Part shown: in pieces, positions 20,997 through 33,873 of the stretch
Layout of the letters: each line of letters starts with the position of its first letter
Position numbering within the stretch: the stretch's first letter is position 1
Origin: Chiridota heheva
Lineage: Eukaryota; Echinodermata; Holothuroidea; Apodida; Chiridotidae
Reading direction: 5' to 3'
Length of the DNA: 64,000 nucleotides
Assembly: GCA_020152595.1 (NCBI GenBank)
Contig: JAIGNY010002020.1
Span: 401,001-465,000 of the forward strand
Notes under the pieces: model-generated
Seen by the model: the letters and a program-made list of their open reading frames with translations, nothing else
Told to the model about the DNA's origin: nothing
Databases searched by the model: none
Position numbers and translations under genes: made by a program

Positions 20997-23900
20997 CTGA
21001 ACAAAACTTTCCTGTGGAATAATTATTCTTTTAAATTGGAAGGAAGGAAAACAAAAAAGGAAGAAAACATATAAGGAAGAAATACAGGTATTTTCAGTCC
21101 TTACATCAGACTGAAAAATTGAAAGATGTGGACCCAAAATCATAACTTTATATACAAAAACATGTAAATATGAGGCTTGATTAAATATGTATTACTTTAT
21201 ATTCCTAACTGGAAGCGGACTGAATTTTCGGCGACTGGGACCGGCTACGTCATTTGAAGCTGGATTGACTTTGTCCACGTTTTACTTTCAACTTTTAGCA
21301 AGGAAGGAAAAACCAACCTGGAACTCAATCAGATAGGAGCAGTGGTGTAGCCAGCATTAAAAAAGTGAGGGAGTTCTAGATCCCCCTCCCAAGAAAAAGT
21401 GTTAAAATTTAGCCCACTTCCGAAGGCAATTTTGTTTTTTGTTGAGCATGCGAAGCATAATGCGAACCTATGTAAGTAATGGCGATTTCGTCCGTCCGGC
21501 CGTTTACATTTTTTCCTGAGATTTCCTCAGAAATGTTCAAGATTTTTGAGAATTTCTCATAAAATAGTAAAAGTTATTTTAGAGTTCCTCAGAAAAGTTG
21601 AAGCTTCTTTATATATTTTTGTGGAAGGTTAAAATTTCCTTACAAAAAGTCAGTTTGTCAGAGACGCTTAAGACAGATTGAATAGTTTCTTAAAAAAATC
21701 TACAAAACATTTGAAATTTCCTTAGAAGATAACTGTAAAATGATATAATTTTCCAATATTCTTCAGAGATCAGCAAGCATCTCTCTCGTAGTACTGGTGA
21801 TTTGAAATCATTAAAATTGTTTAAAATATTTGGGCACCAACAGTTGTATCAGGCATAATTATTAAACTCCGCCTTTATTACTGTGGCTATTTGCATAAAG
21901 TTGCTACAGTATATGAACTGACCAGACTTTTTTTTTTTTTAGTATGCACAGTCAGGATGTATGACAGGATGTGACTGCGTATGGACATAGGGAGGGATGC
22001 CATGTGAGACATGGATTGGGCCATATGATATAATATATACCACGTGGTATACACCACGGGCTATATCAGCCATAATTATCTGACCCCGCCTTTTTTTCTT
22101 ATTCAACAGCATATTTGCATAGAAGTTATTATATGAACTGACACTTCCATACTATTGTGATAGCTAGGATGAGACTTCTTATGGAGCCTATGAGATGTCA
22201 TGTGGGACATGGGGTGGGATGCCATGTGGGACATGGTGTGGGATGCCATGTGGAACACGGTGGAATGCCATGTAGGATATATGGTGGAATGTGATGCGGG
22301 ACATAGGGTGGAATGCAATGGGATGGGATGTCATGTGGGACATAGGATGGCCACGAGTAACACAGAGTGTGACATAGGTTGGGATGACATGTGTGACATA
22401 GGGTAGGAGGCTATGTGAGACATAAGGTAGAAGGCCATAGGGACATGGGATGTAATGCCATGTGGGACATAAAGTAGGATGTCATTGGGACATTGGGACG
22501 GATACCATGTGGAAGGTATAGTGGGATTCAATGTGGGACATAAGGTGGGATGCTATGTGGGACATTAGGTGGGAAGCCACTGATGCGGGACATATGGTGG
22601 GATGCCATGGGTGACATATGGAGAGATGCCATGTGGGACACATGGAGGGATGTCATGTGGGACATAGTGAGGGATGTTATGTGGTACATATGGTTGGATT
22701 ATTGGAAATTTGGCAACACTTCCCAAAAATTGAACATATTTTCCCGAAAATTGAACATATTTTCCCGAAAATTTCTCGAAAATGAAAGAAATTTCCCGAC
22801 TAAGCAGCAACGCTTGAGGGAAACTTAATCCAAATGATTTGGAAATGTTTTGATTTTTTGCCCCTTGAGAGGTGATGCTTCCTACGTCCCTTTGGTTCCT
22901 GCTTCACTCATGTCCCTCAAATTTTCCCACATTTGGCTAAAACGGTTGTTTAATCACGGTCAAAGTAGCATAGTGCTCGACCGAAATATAAGGACGTATT
23001 GTTCTTGAGTCCAAAGAGTACTCGAACACACATGCACATGATTAGTACTGATCCCCTTTGATGCAAATATTCAAATCAAATCAACCGTAATAACATAGGC
23101 GGCGGAACCGGGCGCACAGGTGCAGGCGCCTCCCAATTTTCTCAAATGTTTAAAAAGCGCCCCTTTCAGAGGGAAAAAAATGTCCTTTGAGCGAGGGAAA
23201 AATTCCCTTTTTCAGAAGAAAAAGTGCCCTTTCAAAGAAGACAAGTGCCTATTTTAGAGAAGGAATATTCCCTTTCAAAAATTGAAGCACTCTTTCTTCA
23301 AGGACTATATATCTGATCTTTTCATTAAAGAAATTAGCACAAATGATCGAAAAATACCCCAGAATTCACTCGTGGACAGCCTTTAATTTGTTCTGGAAGA
23401 AGAAAAAACAGACAATGCCACTTGATCTTTGCCACTGATTCGCTGAAGACTGGGTGCGAATTTGGGCCATCTGGTCTAATTTATACTGATTTACCGAGTT
23501 ACATTTATTCTCACCATAAAAATAATGGCCTCCTTAATAATCTAAGGACCTTATTCTGTTATTTGCTTTTCACCTTATTTTACACACTAAATACATTCCG
23601 ATTCATGACCAATACAATTGGCTAATCATAATCTGTTAGTCTAAATTTTTCCAATTTTAAGACTTATGATCTACAAATTTTCCAAATTTGATAGATTTTT
23701 AGTATAAAATTGTTCTATTTGACCGAAATTTGGACCAAAATATCTTGAATTTTTGAATTGTAAAAAAGAAAAGAAAAAAGATCACCAGGAATTTTCGGAC
23801 CGATAAGTTGATAAATTTTCCGGTGGGGTGGGGGGGGGGGGGGGAGGATTGACCCAAAAAAGCTATACTGCTGTCAGTGCTACATTCTTTGAAAATACGA

Positions 23901-26900
23901 TAGTTAAAAAGTGCCCCTCTGCAGATCCTGTGCTCCCCCGCCCCCAGTTACAAACATCTCCCGCCGCCTCTACCATGTCTGCTGGTAATAATATCTATTG
24001 AATACGTAATTTTTCAACGACACGAGTATCAACATATCTGTGTTATTTCAAACTTTCTGACTTAACGAAAACAATTGAAGGATTCAACAGCAAACTCTCA
24101 CATTATTGTTTAAGCTGTGTTTTGAAAATCATGCATGCCGCATGCACAGTCATGGTCATTGCCATGGGAACAAGTAAATATCGAGACATGGGATTAGAGC
24201 TGTATAGTGATTGTAGGTAATAGAATGAATTCAAATGTCCGACTTACGAATCATAGTGACTGAATTTCACCTTGAAAAGTACATCAATAGCATAGATGAT
24301 TGTCCAAAAGTATGTAGCAATGTAGAAGAACTGTACCCATATCTGTAAGCAGAAAGTGTGGATCTTCAGTTTGGACTTTTCATAACGTTAAAATATTGAC
24401 TATATCCCCTGATCACTTTATCATGTAAAGACATATTTTCATATTTTTCACCTATCATCTCCTGACTGATGTCTTAATTATGCGTCACTAAGTTTCGACG
24501 ACTGGGGATAGAGGGGAGGGGGTGACATTTTTACACGACAAAAATCTATGATTGTCCCGACAATATCTGCAGCGGTGCATTTCAGAGGCGTAGTAAGTAA
24601 GGACGGCGATTCTGGCCCGGAGAGGATTTCACCTTCCTGGTTGCATGCTTCCTTCCCGGTTTGGAGGTGAATTTATTGAAATCAAATTGATAGAAATGTT
24701 AGAAAATTGATGAAAATTTCCGAAAATGAAGAAAATTTAACGAAAACGCAGGACATTTCCCAAAGATTAAAAAACATATCCCGAAAATAAAGGAATCCCG
24801 AAAATGAAGGACATTGAAGAAAAATTGACAAAACTTCTTGAAAACTTCGCAAAAATTGAGCGAGATATTCTTACCAACAGTATCCTGGCAATGTTTGATG
24901 GAAAATCAATTAACCAGTGCAATTTTTCTGTTTGTAACGGGATTCCCCTGAGAGGTGACTCTTCCTACGCCACTAACATGGGCCGCGGAGCAGTATTTAA
25001 AGGATATAAAGGGGGGGGGGGGACGGACGTCTGGAACGACTGATCTGAAAGACGGTAATGCAAGGTCAAGGAATTGGTAAATAATTCATCTCTTCCTTTA
25101 TAACTTAATTATAAGGGGGGGAGGAGGGGGTCAACAGTCAACATTAATCATATACATAGCATATGCCTCTATGTGTCGCACACGACTTTTTATTTGATTT
25201 TGTCTAATTATCAGTTACAGTGGACATGATCTGTTGTTATATCTTTTGCAACAGTATGTTACAAAATTGTAGGTCATCTTTCTTATGATTTACGAAAAAA
25301 GTGGAGGGGACGTGCCCTCGCGTCCCCCTCCCCCTACCCACCTTCTCCGCGGCCCACGACTACTCGTAACCAAAGAAAAATTGTGATGACGTCCAATAAA
25401 AATTCCATCACATCTGCGCACGCTCCGACGCTCGCATTATAATGCGACAACGGCCTGACGGACGCATGTTTTATTTTTAAACAAACGTTTCAGGCTGTCA
25501 GGGCAATTTTAGATTTATGGCTGGTCACACACGCAACGTGACAGAGAATGGCCCTTCACTACTTTTTTTTCTTCAAATCATAGCTTCCTGGGAGGTGCCC
25601 TTCATTATTAGTTCAAATCATAACTTTCTGAGAGGTTTATGATAAATTTTCATCTAAAACACTCTATAAATTGTTTTGTCTGTTATAAAGACTGTCGTTT
25701 GAATACATACATACTGTAGTATAGCCATCGGCTTAGCTTTTTTGTGAGGGTTGGAGGGGAGGATGGTTTTGGCTAAACCGTTGGATCTCACAACATGTCC
25801 ATACCACATCAGCTTTCTTCTCTTTATTTTTGTAAGGAGATCTTCAAACATGTCAAAGGGGCCAATATAACGCTCAGCGGTCTTGCGGACTTTCATTTGT
25901 AATGTGATATGTGTACGTGATACCTAAGACCTTGCGGTAGTACCTTATGTCAACAGCACTAATCTTCTTTTGAAGATCCGTTGTAAGGGTCCAAGACTCG
26001 CATGCGTAGAGAAAAATGCAGATGACCAGGGCATACAGGAGCCTGATTTTTTTTTTTATCTTATGGAGATTTTTTTGTCTTTCCATATGTATTTCAGCCG
26101 AGTCACTGCTGCTGATGTTTGTACAGTTCTTGCCCGGATTTCTGTTCGCAAACCATTGTCGTTAATGATTTGTTTGAGGTATTTAAACTGATTTACAATA
26201 TCTAGTTTTGACCTGGTGCTGTTATGTTCACAGTTATGGTGTTATCACTGTTCGTCATCAGCTTTGTCTTCTCAGCACTGATTTCCATTCCAAACTAAGA
26301 GGAAGTTTGGTAGATTCGAGACACCAGTTCAGCAAGTTCATCTTCATTTCCAGCGAGTCCATAAATATCATCGGTAAACCACAAATTGGTGATTGTTCGT
26401 CCTCCGATGCCGACAGTGCCTATATGGCCTTCCAGAGCATCTGTCATGATTCTTTCTATGAAGATATTAAAGAGCCTGTTGGCGAGAAAAAAACATCCTT
26501 GTCGTACACGAACTGAAGTATGGAACCAATCTCCTATGGCGCCTTGTACCAGAACTGCGCTAGAAGCGTTGGTATAGAGCTGCTGTATCGTGTTGATCAG
26601 CCTATGACTAATGTTGTATTTATTCATTAACTCATAGCGCTTCATGCCATATTCTGTCAAATGAAGGTTGAATATCTGTTCTAAGGTGTTTCTTCCTTTT
26701 TCGGATTCCAGCCTGTTCTTCAGCAATAATTTCTTCAGCTTGTGGCCCGAGTCTGTTGAGGAGAATCTTCAGCATTATTTTGCTTACATGGCAGATAAGA
26801 CTGATTGTTCTATAATTGCTGCACTTCTGCAGGCTGCCTTTTTTCGGTAGAGTGATAATTAGAGATTGTGTCCAGGTTGTTGGCCATTTTCCAGTCTGCC

Positions 26901-29900
26901 AGATCTTCTTACAGATTACATTGAAGATGTTTATTTACTGCTTCTCCTCCTTCTTTTATCAGTTCCGCTAAGATGTTGTCAATTCCTGTAACTTTCCTTC
27001 ATTAACGAGTTTACTGCTGACTCAACTTCTTCTTGCAAGATTGAAAAATTATCTATATTGGATGAAACTTGTCCCATTAGCACCACTGGATCTCCTTTTG
27101 GCTAATACTTGTACAATTCAGCACAGTACTCTGTCCATCTTTTCCTGACCTCGTCCTTCTGGGTAATTTTCTTCCCGTCCTTTTTTTGGGTGGTATACTG
27201 ACCTTCTGTTGTTTAGTTTATGTCCGGTTTTTCACCGTCTGGTATGCCTTTGTGGTGTTATTTCGCGCAAGACATGTATTCTATATTGGCGCATTGCTCT
27301 TCAATCCATGTTTTCTTTGCTTCTTTTATCCGTTTCCTGATTTTCTTGCTGACTTCTCTATACTTCTCTTTTCCCTCTGCAGTGTTCCTGGCTTTTTAAT
27401 ATTCCTTCTGGAGTCGCAAAAATCCAGGATTTTATTGGTGACCCAAGTTTTGTTTTTCTTGCGTTCTTTGCCCAGAATTTCACTGGCAATCTCTGTCATT
27501 GCTGCGTTGAAGCCATTGCTTATTTTTTTCCAAATTTTCAAGCATAAGCACATTTGCCGCCGATGACTGCTTGGAGCTCTTCAGCAATTGTTGTATCTTT
27601 CAGCTTATCTAGGTTGAACTTGAGCCTGGTCTTCTTTGGCTGCGTGGTCTTTTTCAGACGCATCTTGACAGGTCATGGTCACTTCCAATATCCGAACCTG
27701 GGAAGGTCCTAATTGTTTTCGCTCTGTTGATCCAAAATTGAATCGGTTTTGCACCAGAATATAATCAATCAGCAGTATCTATCTTTAATCTCCGGGCACT
27801 TCAGTTTGTTTGATTCATACACTGTTCTTCCTAACTGCCTAATCCGTCTTTTCTCTACGGTACTTGACTCTTATTTTTGACACGACTAGCTCATGGTCGC
27901 TTTCTATATCAGCTCATCTCATTATAATTCTGACATTGTCTTATGATCTTTCGTAGTTTCCATTTAATGTTATATGGTCTATTTGATTCTTATGTTGACC
28001 ATTTGGCGATGTTCATGTTTGTTTGTGGATGTTGCATTGCTTGAATAGTGTGCCTCCAATTGCTAGGTCATTAATTCCACAGAATTCAATAAATATTTCA
28101 CCACTTTCATCTCTTTCTCCCAAGCCTTGGCTTCCCATTACTCTTTCCATGCCGATGTTATCACATCCAACTTTTGCATATAGGTCGCCCATCAAGATTA
28201 GCATATCGTATCGTGGAACATTTCCCACTACTGTTGTCATCTGATCGTAAAAATCCTCTTTCTCTGCTGCTGCAGCATCATTAATTTTGTAGGTGCATAT
28301 GTTTGTACAATCGTAAGGTTCATGCACTCTCTTTTGAATCTTGCCTTAATTAATCGGCTTCCATTCGACCAGGCTCTTCTCTAATATCTTTTCATATACA
28401 ATACCAGCTCCTTTCATATGTCTGTCTCCACACCCAGAGTATATAACTCCCTCTCCAGTTGCAGTTCTTATTTTTCCATGCCCTGTCCACCGCAACTCAT
28501 TTATTACTAATATTGCGATCTTATATCTTCTCATCTCTCTTAACATAATTGCTGTTCTTCTAGCTCCATAAGCGTCCTTACATTCCAACAAGCTACTTTT
28601 GTCGTTTCCTTTGGTCCTATCACGCTCTCCTTTTCTTTACATTCTGAAATGCTTGCTGTCCCCCTTGTCGATCTAGCACCTTCTTTGCAGATTTCACTGC
28701 CACACGTCATGAGTTGTTGACACAGTCAGGGACAAACTGAGGTTGCATGATTTCCCTGGTTTACGAAAACTGACACTCTTGAGGTTTCCGTAATCAAATT
28801 TGTTTTACAGTGCAGGGGGATTAGTTGTGTTGGGAACTAACCCCCAACCTGGGGGACCAGGGGTTTTCTGTAGGATCTCCTTCCCTTAGATAATTGCATT
28901 TCCACGCCAATGGGCTTATCTGCCCAGGTTTTAAAAGGTACCAAAGTGGGTTGTTGACAATTTAACCTGACTAGGGATTGAAATCAGAGTTTTTATTTTC
29001 CTAGACAAGTTGCTGACGAAGCTTATCTGCCCGGGTTTTTCTGGGTTTCCTTCCATACCCAAAACCCCTATCAGTTTCTCGCGCCGCAAGGCATGGGTGT
29101 AACAGTTAGCGCCACAAGAAGGTTGCGGTTGAGCAATTATGCACAGGCAGACTGACTTTATTGCTACCTGCACATACAGCTGGGATAGTATAAGATAAAT
29201 AAATTGTTTAAAAAGGAAAGAGAAGGCATGCAGGAGATGAAACGTAAAGAGGTAAAAAGAACAAGCAAGCAAGCTGAAGTTGCGCATCTACACACCATCT
29301 TCTAAGCATGTCTTTACTGTAAAAAAAAAAAAGATATTGCTAGATTATACAGTCCGGTTCGAACTTCCGATCGGAAGATCTCAGAGTTCGCCCGTTCGGG
29401 AAATCAGGACATGCGCAGTACGAGTCGATTTAATATCGAAGTGTTTTCATTCCATTTCATGATCATTTATTTCCACATTATGCAACTTATGCAAAAATAG
29501 TGACAAAACAAAAACAAAAATAAAGTACATTCGAATTTTGAATATTACTAATAACACAAGTTTTTGGCCTTGTTTCCAGTAATACATTGCAATGGAAAAG
29601 GAGAGAGAAAGAAGTTTAAAGGAAAGAGGAAGAAATTAAAGAAAAGAGGAAGAAGTTTCGTCATAGTCTTTGGTGTAGTCGCTCTCCGTTATATTGAAAT
29701 AAAATGATGACACAAAAATGTGATTTTACTCATATAATAGGCATATTTATCACAATGTAAGTCGAAAATAATTCCCGAACCAAGCTTCAAAATGTTGTTT
29801 GTTTTCTTTCAGAAGATTCTGATGGTAACACATAATAAGCATTAGTCACCACTTTTCTTCAAATTTCTCGAAGATTTTACGGTAAATTTGAAAAGCGCAC

Positions 29901-32900
29901 GGTGAAAAAGATAATTTATATGCAATTATTTTATATTGTGAAGACAAATTTGAACCCTGTGCAGTGGTTGAGTTCCCGCGCTAGAAATTTATCTGATTCC
30001 TATATGATTAGGCTATATACAAAATTTGAATTTGGATTAGATGCACGCTGGGATACTTCCATAGAATATCTCCTGATCAGGAGACGAAATCTGTTCTCTT
30101 GATGGGGAGTACGATCCGGACTGCTGAACACAGTGAACTGGTGAAGATATGTTTTCAAAAATAACAATTCTTGACGTGGGATTTGACCTAACAAATCGAC
30201 TTCTCTGGGGGCAAAAATGTTTCTTATAAAAAGGAATGCCAAATGCTACCAATATTTCAAAATAACTTAAACATTAGCATTAAAATATGTTATTAATACA
30301 ATACTGGAAATTAAATCTACAGCAAAGAGCTATAGCAATAGCTCCATAATACTCACAGAAACAATTAAACAACCCGGAGCTTCTACCACGTCTGCCATTG
30401 CCCTCGTGTTCAAGTGGGTAAGTCCACTTAATGTCAGGCCTCCTTGGACGAGCACACCTAGATGGATTTCAACATCAGGAAATATATACATTTTTGAGCA
30501 GTTCAGTATTCAAACATCATATTTCAGGGTAATAAGAATTCTTTACGACTGCCAGACTGTACGTGTTTATGCTTGAAAACATCCAAATTAAGCTCTAGAA
30601 AACTTTGTGCGAAATTTGATTCATACTTATAAATAGCTGGTAAATGAACATTGGAAAAGCACACTACTATGAACTCATTCACATCTGTACATTGCCACCA
30701 CCTGACAGACACATCTGTACATTGCCACCACCTGACAGACACATCTGTACATTGCCACCACCTGACAGACACATCTGCACATTGCCACCACCTGACAGAC
30801 AGTACCAAACTAACACTCATTGCAGCATTGTGAAGCTGTTTATCCCTGCAGCCCTGATACGTTTTCAAATTGTACCAATGTAGCAGCGTTGCCATTCGAT
30901 ATTTTTGGATACCAAATTTGGTACTGACGCAATACGTTTGGTACAATTGAAACCAAAAAATTGGTATCCACATATTCATATGACATTTTTGGTACCCAAG
31001 AACACATGAAGAAAACAACAAACTCTTCGTTATATTCCCCATTTTCTTTGTCTGTTTGTGGATACAAGTTCCTATCCATGCACTTAGTAGCTCCCGGGAA
31101 AAGCTTTGCTCATGTTGAGATTTTACTTTCGGTACTTTCGCAAATATTTGAAATAAATTCTGAAGAAGCGCAAAACTTGCCAAAAAACTCAATTTATGCC
31201 TAAGATCTGTTGAATGCATTTTATTAAAAAAATATGGTTGTTAACTGTTTTTAACATATTTTCCTTCCAATTTTGCTGTCCAAAATTTAGAAATTTGAAG
31301 GGAGAGATTGTGTCTCAAATGCCAGCATATATTGCATGACCACTGAGCCTTTAATCCGATGTGTAATGAATCGCCAACTGACATTCTAGGGACACATTCT
31401 TCGTCTCCCAGAGGAGGAGCCTGCTAGAAGATATGCTCTCTACATTCCAACTCACAGACTCATGGCAAAAGAAGACCGGGACGTCCACACACCTTTTATG
31501 TTTACTACATTCAACGTGTGTTAGCTGGTTATGGTATGATGAAGACATCCAAGCAGAACAGATAGTCACACTTTCCAAAGATTGCCGTGCATGGAGAAAT
31601 CTTGTGGTCGCCTGCTTCAGATCCGGAGGAGGAGGAGGGGGAGGAGGAAGAGGGGGAGGAGGAGGGGAGGAGGAGGAGGAGGATGTTGATGATGATGAGG
31701 AGGAGGAGGAGGAGGAAGAAAAAGAGGCAGATGATAATGATGAAGAAGATGAGGATGCAAGGTATACTATAATTTCATGGTATGTATTGCCTAAATTTGT
31801 AACCTTTCTTCTTAATCTGACTTAGTTCAGAAAGTGTTAACATAATTGCTTTTAGTGTCATAGCTTTATATATTGTAAGTATTACTGTTGTTGGTTTTTT
31901 TGTATAGTTTTTTTCCGTACATGTCAATTAATGTCATATGTGGGGCTAGAAATTACAGCTTCATTTCGTAACTCCATGCAGTATACTCTCCATGTACTAG
32001 TGGCCTAGCAAGGGCACAATGGGCCGGGGTGAATGGGCCCTATGGTATATAGGAATACATTTTTACGGGCCCCTTATAGAGCCCGGGCCGGGCGGCTGTC
32101 CTCCTGCCCCCTTTAGTTACGTCACTGCATGCACTATATTTGTCGTGATATTATTTGCCTTAAACTCATAATCTACATTTATCATTCTATCTGGTGTTAA
32201 GGGGTTCATGGACAACACACTTTTCCATGGCAATAATGCAGTTGGACTCATTTAGACTTGTCCTCTGGATATCATCTATCTTTTATCACAGACAAACGGA
32301 CGTGAGAAAAAGCGTTATCTTTCATTGGCATACCTCCCCCCCCACCCCTCCCCGCCCCCCCCCCGCCCGTTCAAAAAAAAAAGGAGAGGCAAAATTTTCT
32401 TTAAAATTATTAAAATCTAAAACAGAATTAACCATCGAAATGTATCAAAATAGCACCTGTCTAGGACAGGAGGAAAAAGCAGAATAACCTCTCGTCCAAT
32501 CAGTTTTGAGAGTAGTGACGTTGACCAGCTGACATATGACAACACAGCAAAATGACACGAGACTCCACATACAAGTGAAGTGAGCTTTCTGTCACGTGCC
32601 GGAATGCAATATGCCCAAAATGTCAGAAAGACTGAAGGGCAAGGGGTAAGTTAATCAGAAAGTAAAGGCTATAAAACTGTTTTTTAACAACCATATACCA
32701 TGACAGCCCTATACTTTTTACACGTAAAATGCAACATGGGGTGATTGTTTCCCTGGTAATTTCATTTTAACAAAGCGAAACTTGTACATGCAGGCATGGA
32801 GCTGGGCGTGGGTTCAAGTTATTTATCGAATGTGTAAATTTGCAGTCTCACTATGTTTTTAAGGTGACTCAAGCAAAAAAGATGCAAATTTTAAACTAAT

Positions 32901-33873
32901 AATCACAAACACGGTCGTGGCATGTAATTCAGAAAGGATAGACCTAACCCTTTTATTTCTTTTTCAGATTCCATAAGCGGCAATCCCGGCGGCAGGAGGG
33001 GGACATATCCCCCAATAATTGTATTGGGGACGAATATCATTATGCCCCCCTAAAAATGAAGCATTATGCCTATATAAAGCCTATATGGCTGGCTACACCA
33101 CTGTCTGGGTTCGTCCCCTCCCCCCCCCCCTCCAAAATTGAAAAGAAATCGCCGTCTTTGTCAGACTGTCACTATTAAATTAAATTTAAGAAATGTATTA
33201 AAATCGGAATCTTCCTGGTAAGGGGTGCCAGTCCACTGGTCCAAAGACCCAATATTCCGAAGGTTCAATAGTCCAAAAGGAAAGGCCCACTAGTCCGAAG
33301 GTTCAATAGTCCGAAGGTATACCCTACCTTAACCCTAACCTTCGGATTATTGGGCCTTTGGACTAGTGAACCTTCGAACTATCAGACCGTCGGACTATTA
33401 GTGAGCCTTTTCTATCGGATTATTGACTAGTGGGCCTTTATTTCGGACTAATGGGCCTTCGGACCAGTGGGCGAACACCATGTAAGGCTGTGCAGAGACC
33501 TGTGTTACCATTCTTGGTACCCGACTCTATGATTTCTCCTTCCTATTATCCAGCGAGTTCCTTATGACCGAAAATACAACAATGAAAATCATGCAGCTCT
33601 AAAGGCAGATAGGGTCTTACCAAAACATGCCAACAGATCTGAGACAGCCAAACACATCAAGATGCGTCGCTGTCTTGTGTCACTAGTAGCATGGAAAACA
33701 CTATATTCTCTCTTTGGCAAAAGGGTAACGAGTGCTCCAGCAATGCTTAAGCTGGTGCTTGCTAGGAGCGTCACCGAGAAAACATATGCTACCTTTACAA
33801 TTTCTGTGGTTAAATTCAAGTGCGTGTCGTCATCAAAGGAGCAGCAGACAACATCCAACATTGGTGATGCCAT
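20883..33873 (-). CDS. GPR143-like receptor gene A, exons 1-4 (partial, spliced)
   Basis: This is a spliced minus-strand gene for a seven-helix receptor resembling GPR143/OA1, which in vertebrates is an intracellular (melanosome/lysosome) G-protein-coupled receptor. Four exons were found at 33873-33621, 30457-30357, 24342-24248 and 20996-20883. Each junction has a GT donor and an AG acceptor and keeps the frame (phases 1, 0, 2, 2), and the phases of exons 2-4 are the same as in gene B. The coded part covers the N-terminus, helices 1-4 and the conserved cysteine before helix 3 (PGCLIVS). Exons 5-8 (helix 5 to the tail) were not found at lower coordinates, where a BEL element and a viral gene block sit. 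They may lie beyond the left edge or be lost. Gene B upstream is a paralogue. Confidence 0.8.
21001..21950. other. Intron 3 of gene A, repeat remnants
   Basis: No further exon seen. A CAGTGGTGTAGCC-type element end is at 21340. The block GTCCGTCCGGCCGTTTAC near 21490 belongs to a repeat style I associate with echinoderm genomes. A degenerate run of TTCCTCAGAAA-like pieces follows at 21530-21780. Confidence 0.4.
21955..22690. repeat. Degenerate 22-24-bp minisatellite (GGATGCCATGTGGGACAT)
   Basis: Roughly thirty diverged copies of a unit like GACATGGGGTGGGATGCCATG run across this span. Met/Trp-rich frames on the plus strand and His/Pro/Ser-rich frames on the minus strand are artefacts. The unit is related, on the opposite strand, to the 22-bp array at 56.87-57.11 kb. 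Confidence 0.8.
22691..24240. other. Intron sequence with simple repeats
   Basis: No exon seen. The stretch holds TTTTCCCGAAAATTGAACAT repeats at 22728-22790, a region of AAGTGCCC pieces at 23150-23290, and a G run near 23826. It lies in intron 3 of gene A by position. Confidence 0.4.
24248..24342 (-). CDS. GPR143-like gene A, exon 3
   Basis: 95 bases, the same length as exon 3 of gene B, phase 0 to phase 2, with a CAG acceptor and a GTAAGT donor. It codes helix 3 (IWVQFFYIATYFWTIIYAID) and the following loop VLFKVKFSHYDS. It is closely similar to gene B exon 3, which reads WVQFFYLGTYFWT at the same place. Confidence 0.88.
24343..25653. other. Intron 2 of gene A, no gene seen
   Basis: The stretch contains CCCGAAAAT-type degenerate repeats (24690-24870) and the block GAGAGGTGACTCTTCCTACG, which recurs in similar form near 22870. 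It also has a G run near 25010 and a possible transposon end at 24583 (CAGAGGCGTAGTAAG). No exon was recognised. Confidence 0.4.
25654..28740 (-). mobile_element. Degraded RTE-like LINE retrotransposon
   Basis: Minus-strand fragments lie in the order of a LINE ORF. An APE-type endonuclease starts near 28600 (ACWNVRTLMEL region, then VINELRWTGHGKIRTATGEG), and a second endonuclease part at 28327-28013 has LILMGDLYAKVG. A linker at 27660-27330 contains GKERKKNKTWVTNKILDFCD. Reverse transcriptase at 26726-26295 has VRQGC and the active site FTDDI, where FADD is usual. A C-terminal part at 26086-25654 has KRRKLMWYGHVVRSNGLAKT. Several frameshifts and stops separate the pieces, so it is dead. The endonuclease style resembles RTE/BovB-type elements. 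It lies in intron 2 of gene A in the same orientation as that gene. Confidence 0.85.
28741..30356. other. Intron 2 of gene A, no gene seen
   Basis: No exon recognised. Short A-rich and AAAGGAAAGAGGAAG simple sequences occur around 29600-29650. Short open frames on both strands look like chance. Confidence 0.4.
30357..30457 (-). CDS. GPR143-like gene A, exon 2
   Basis: 101 bases, phase 1 to phase 0, with a TAG acceptor (30460-30458) and a GTGAGT donor (30356-30351). It codes the rest of helix 2 and the first luminal loop and ends ADVVEAPGCLIVS. That Cys corresponds to the one before helix 3 in gene B (LVCIILT) that should form the usual receptor disulfide. Sequence similarity is modest; splice phases and position support the call. 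Confidence 0.65.
30681..30800. repeat. 30-bp minisatellite, 4 copies
   Basis: Four copies of a unit starting ACATCTGTACATTGCCACCA, at 30681, 30711, 30741 and 30771. The copies differ by one base. The period is a multiple of 3, so open frames run through it on both strands, but it shows no other sign of coding. Confidence 0.92.
31385..31620 (+). mobile_element. LINE ORF2 3'-end fragment
   Basis: The translation begins HILRLPEEEPARRYALYIPT, continues in shifted frames with the RPGRP..F and YDEDIQAEQI-type block, and ends AWRNLVVACF. This is a typical C-terminus of a non-LTR retrotransposon ORF2. It is 5'-truncated, carries a frameshift near 31465, and is followed by a GGA-rich tract. Confidence 0.7.
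31624..31765. repeat. GGA/GAT-rich purine tract
   Basis: Almost pure GGAGGAGGA and GATGAT repeats that translate as poly-Gly/Glu/Asp. It may be the expanded tail of the LINE fragment before it. The acidic 130-residue frame through it is not considered a gene. Confidence 0.85.
31998..32129. mobile_element. Short MITE with AGTGGCCTAGC/GTTACGTCACTGC ends
   Basis: About 130 bp with inverted ends: AGTGGCCTAGCAAGGG at the left and, on the minus strand, CAGTGACGTAACTAAAGGGG at the right. The interior is rich in GGGCCC. It is too small to code. Confidence 0.5.
32130..33620. other. Intron 1 of gene A, repeat remnants
   Basis: No exon seen. The stretch has C runs near 32335-32370 and 33120, and GGCTACACCACTG at 33091, which is a CAGTGG-type transposon end in reverse. 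The TCCGAAGG repeat at 33230-33475 is listed separately. Confidence 0.4.
33230..33475. repeat. AGTCCGAAGGTTCAAT-type degenerate repeat
   Basis: Repeated blocks of about 22-24 bases built on AGTCCGAAGGTTCAATAGTC, with the inverse form in the second half (CCTTCGGACTA...), giving strong self-complementarity. The same repeat appears at 54960-55090. Confidence 0.75.
33621..33873 (-). CDS. GPR143-like gene A, exon 1
   Basis: 253 bases coding 84 residues plus one base. It starts at ATG 33873 with MASPMLDVVCC, which matches the MASP...CC opening that I remember for human GPR143. A hydrophobic helix follows (SVTLLASTSLSIAGALVTLL), then a basic loop and the start of helix 2 (RILMCLAVSDLLACFG). The exon ends at a GTAAGA donor (33620-33615) in phase 1. 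The frame is also open upstream of this ATG, but only from a GTG, so the MASP methionine was chosen. Confidence 0.85.

Noticed and set aside
22103-22828. Met/Trp-rich and His/Pro-rich frames
   Set aside because: They follow the degenerate 22-24-bp minisatellite.
31433-31825. 130-residue acidic protein
   Set aside because: It is a LINE ORF2 C-terminal fragment running into a GGA/GAT repeat.
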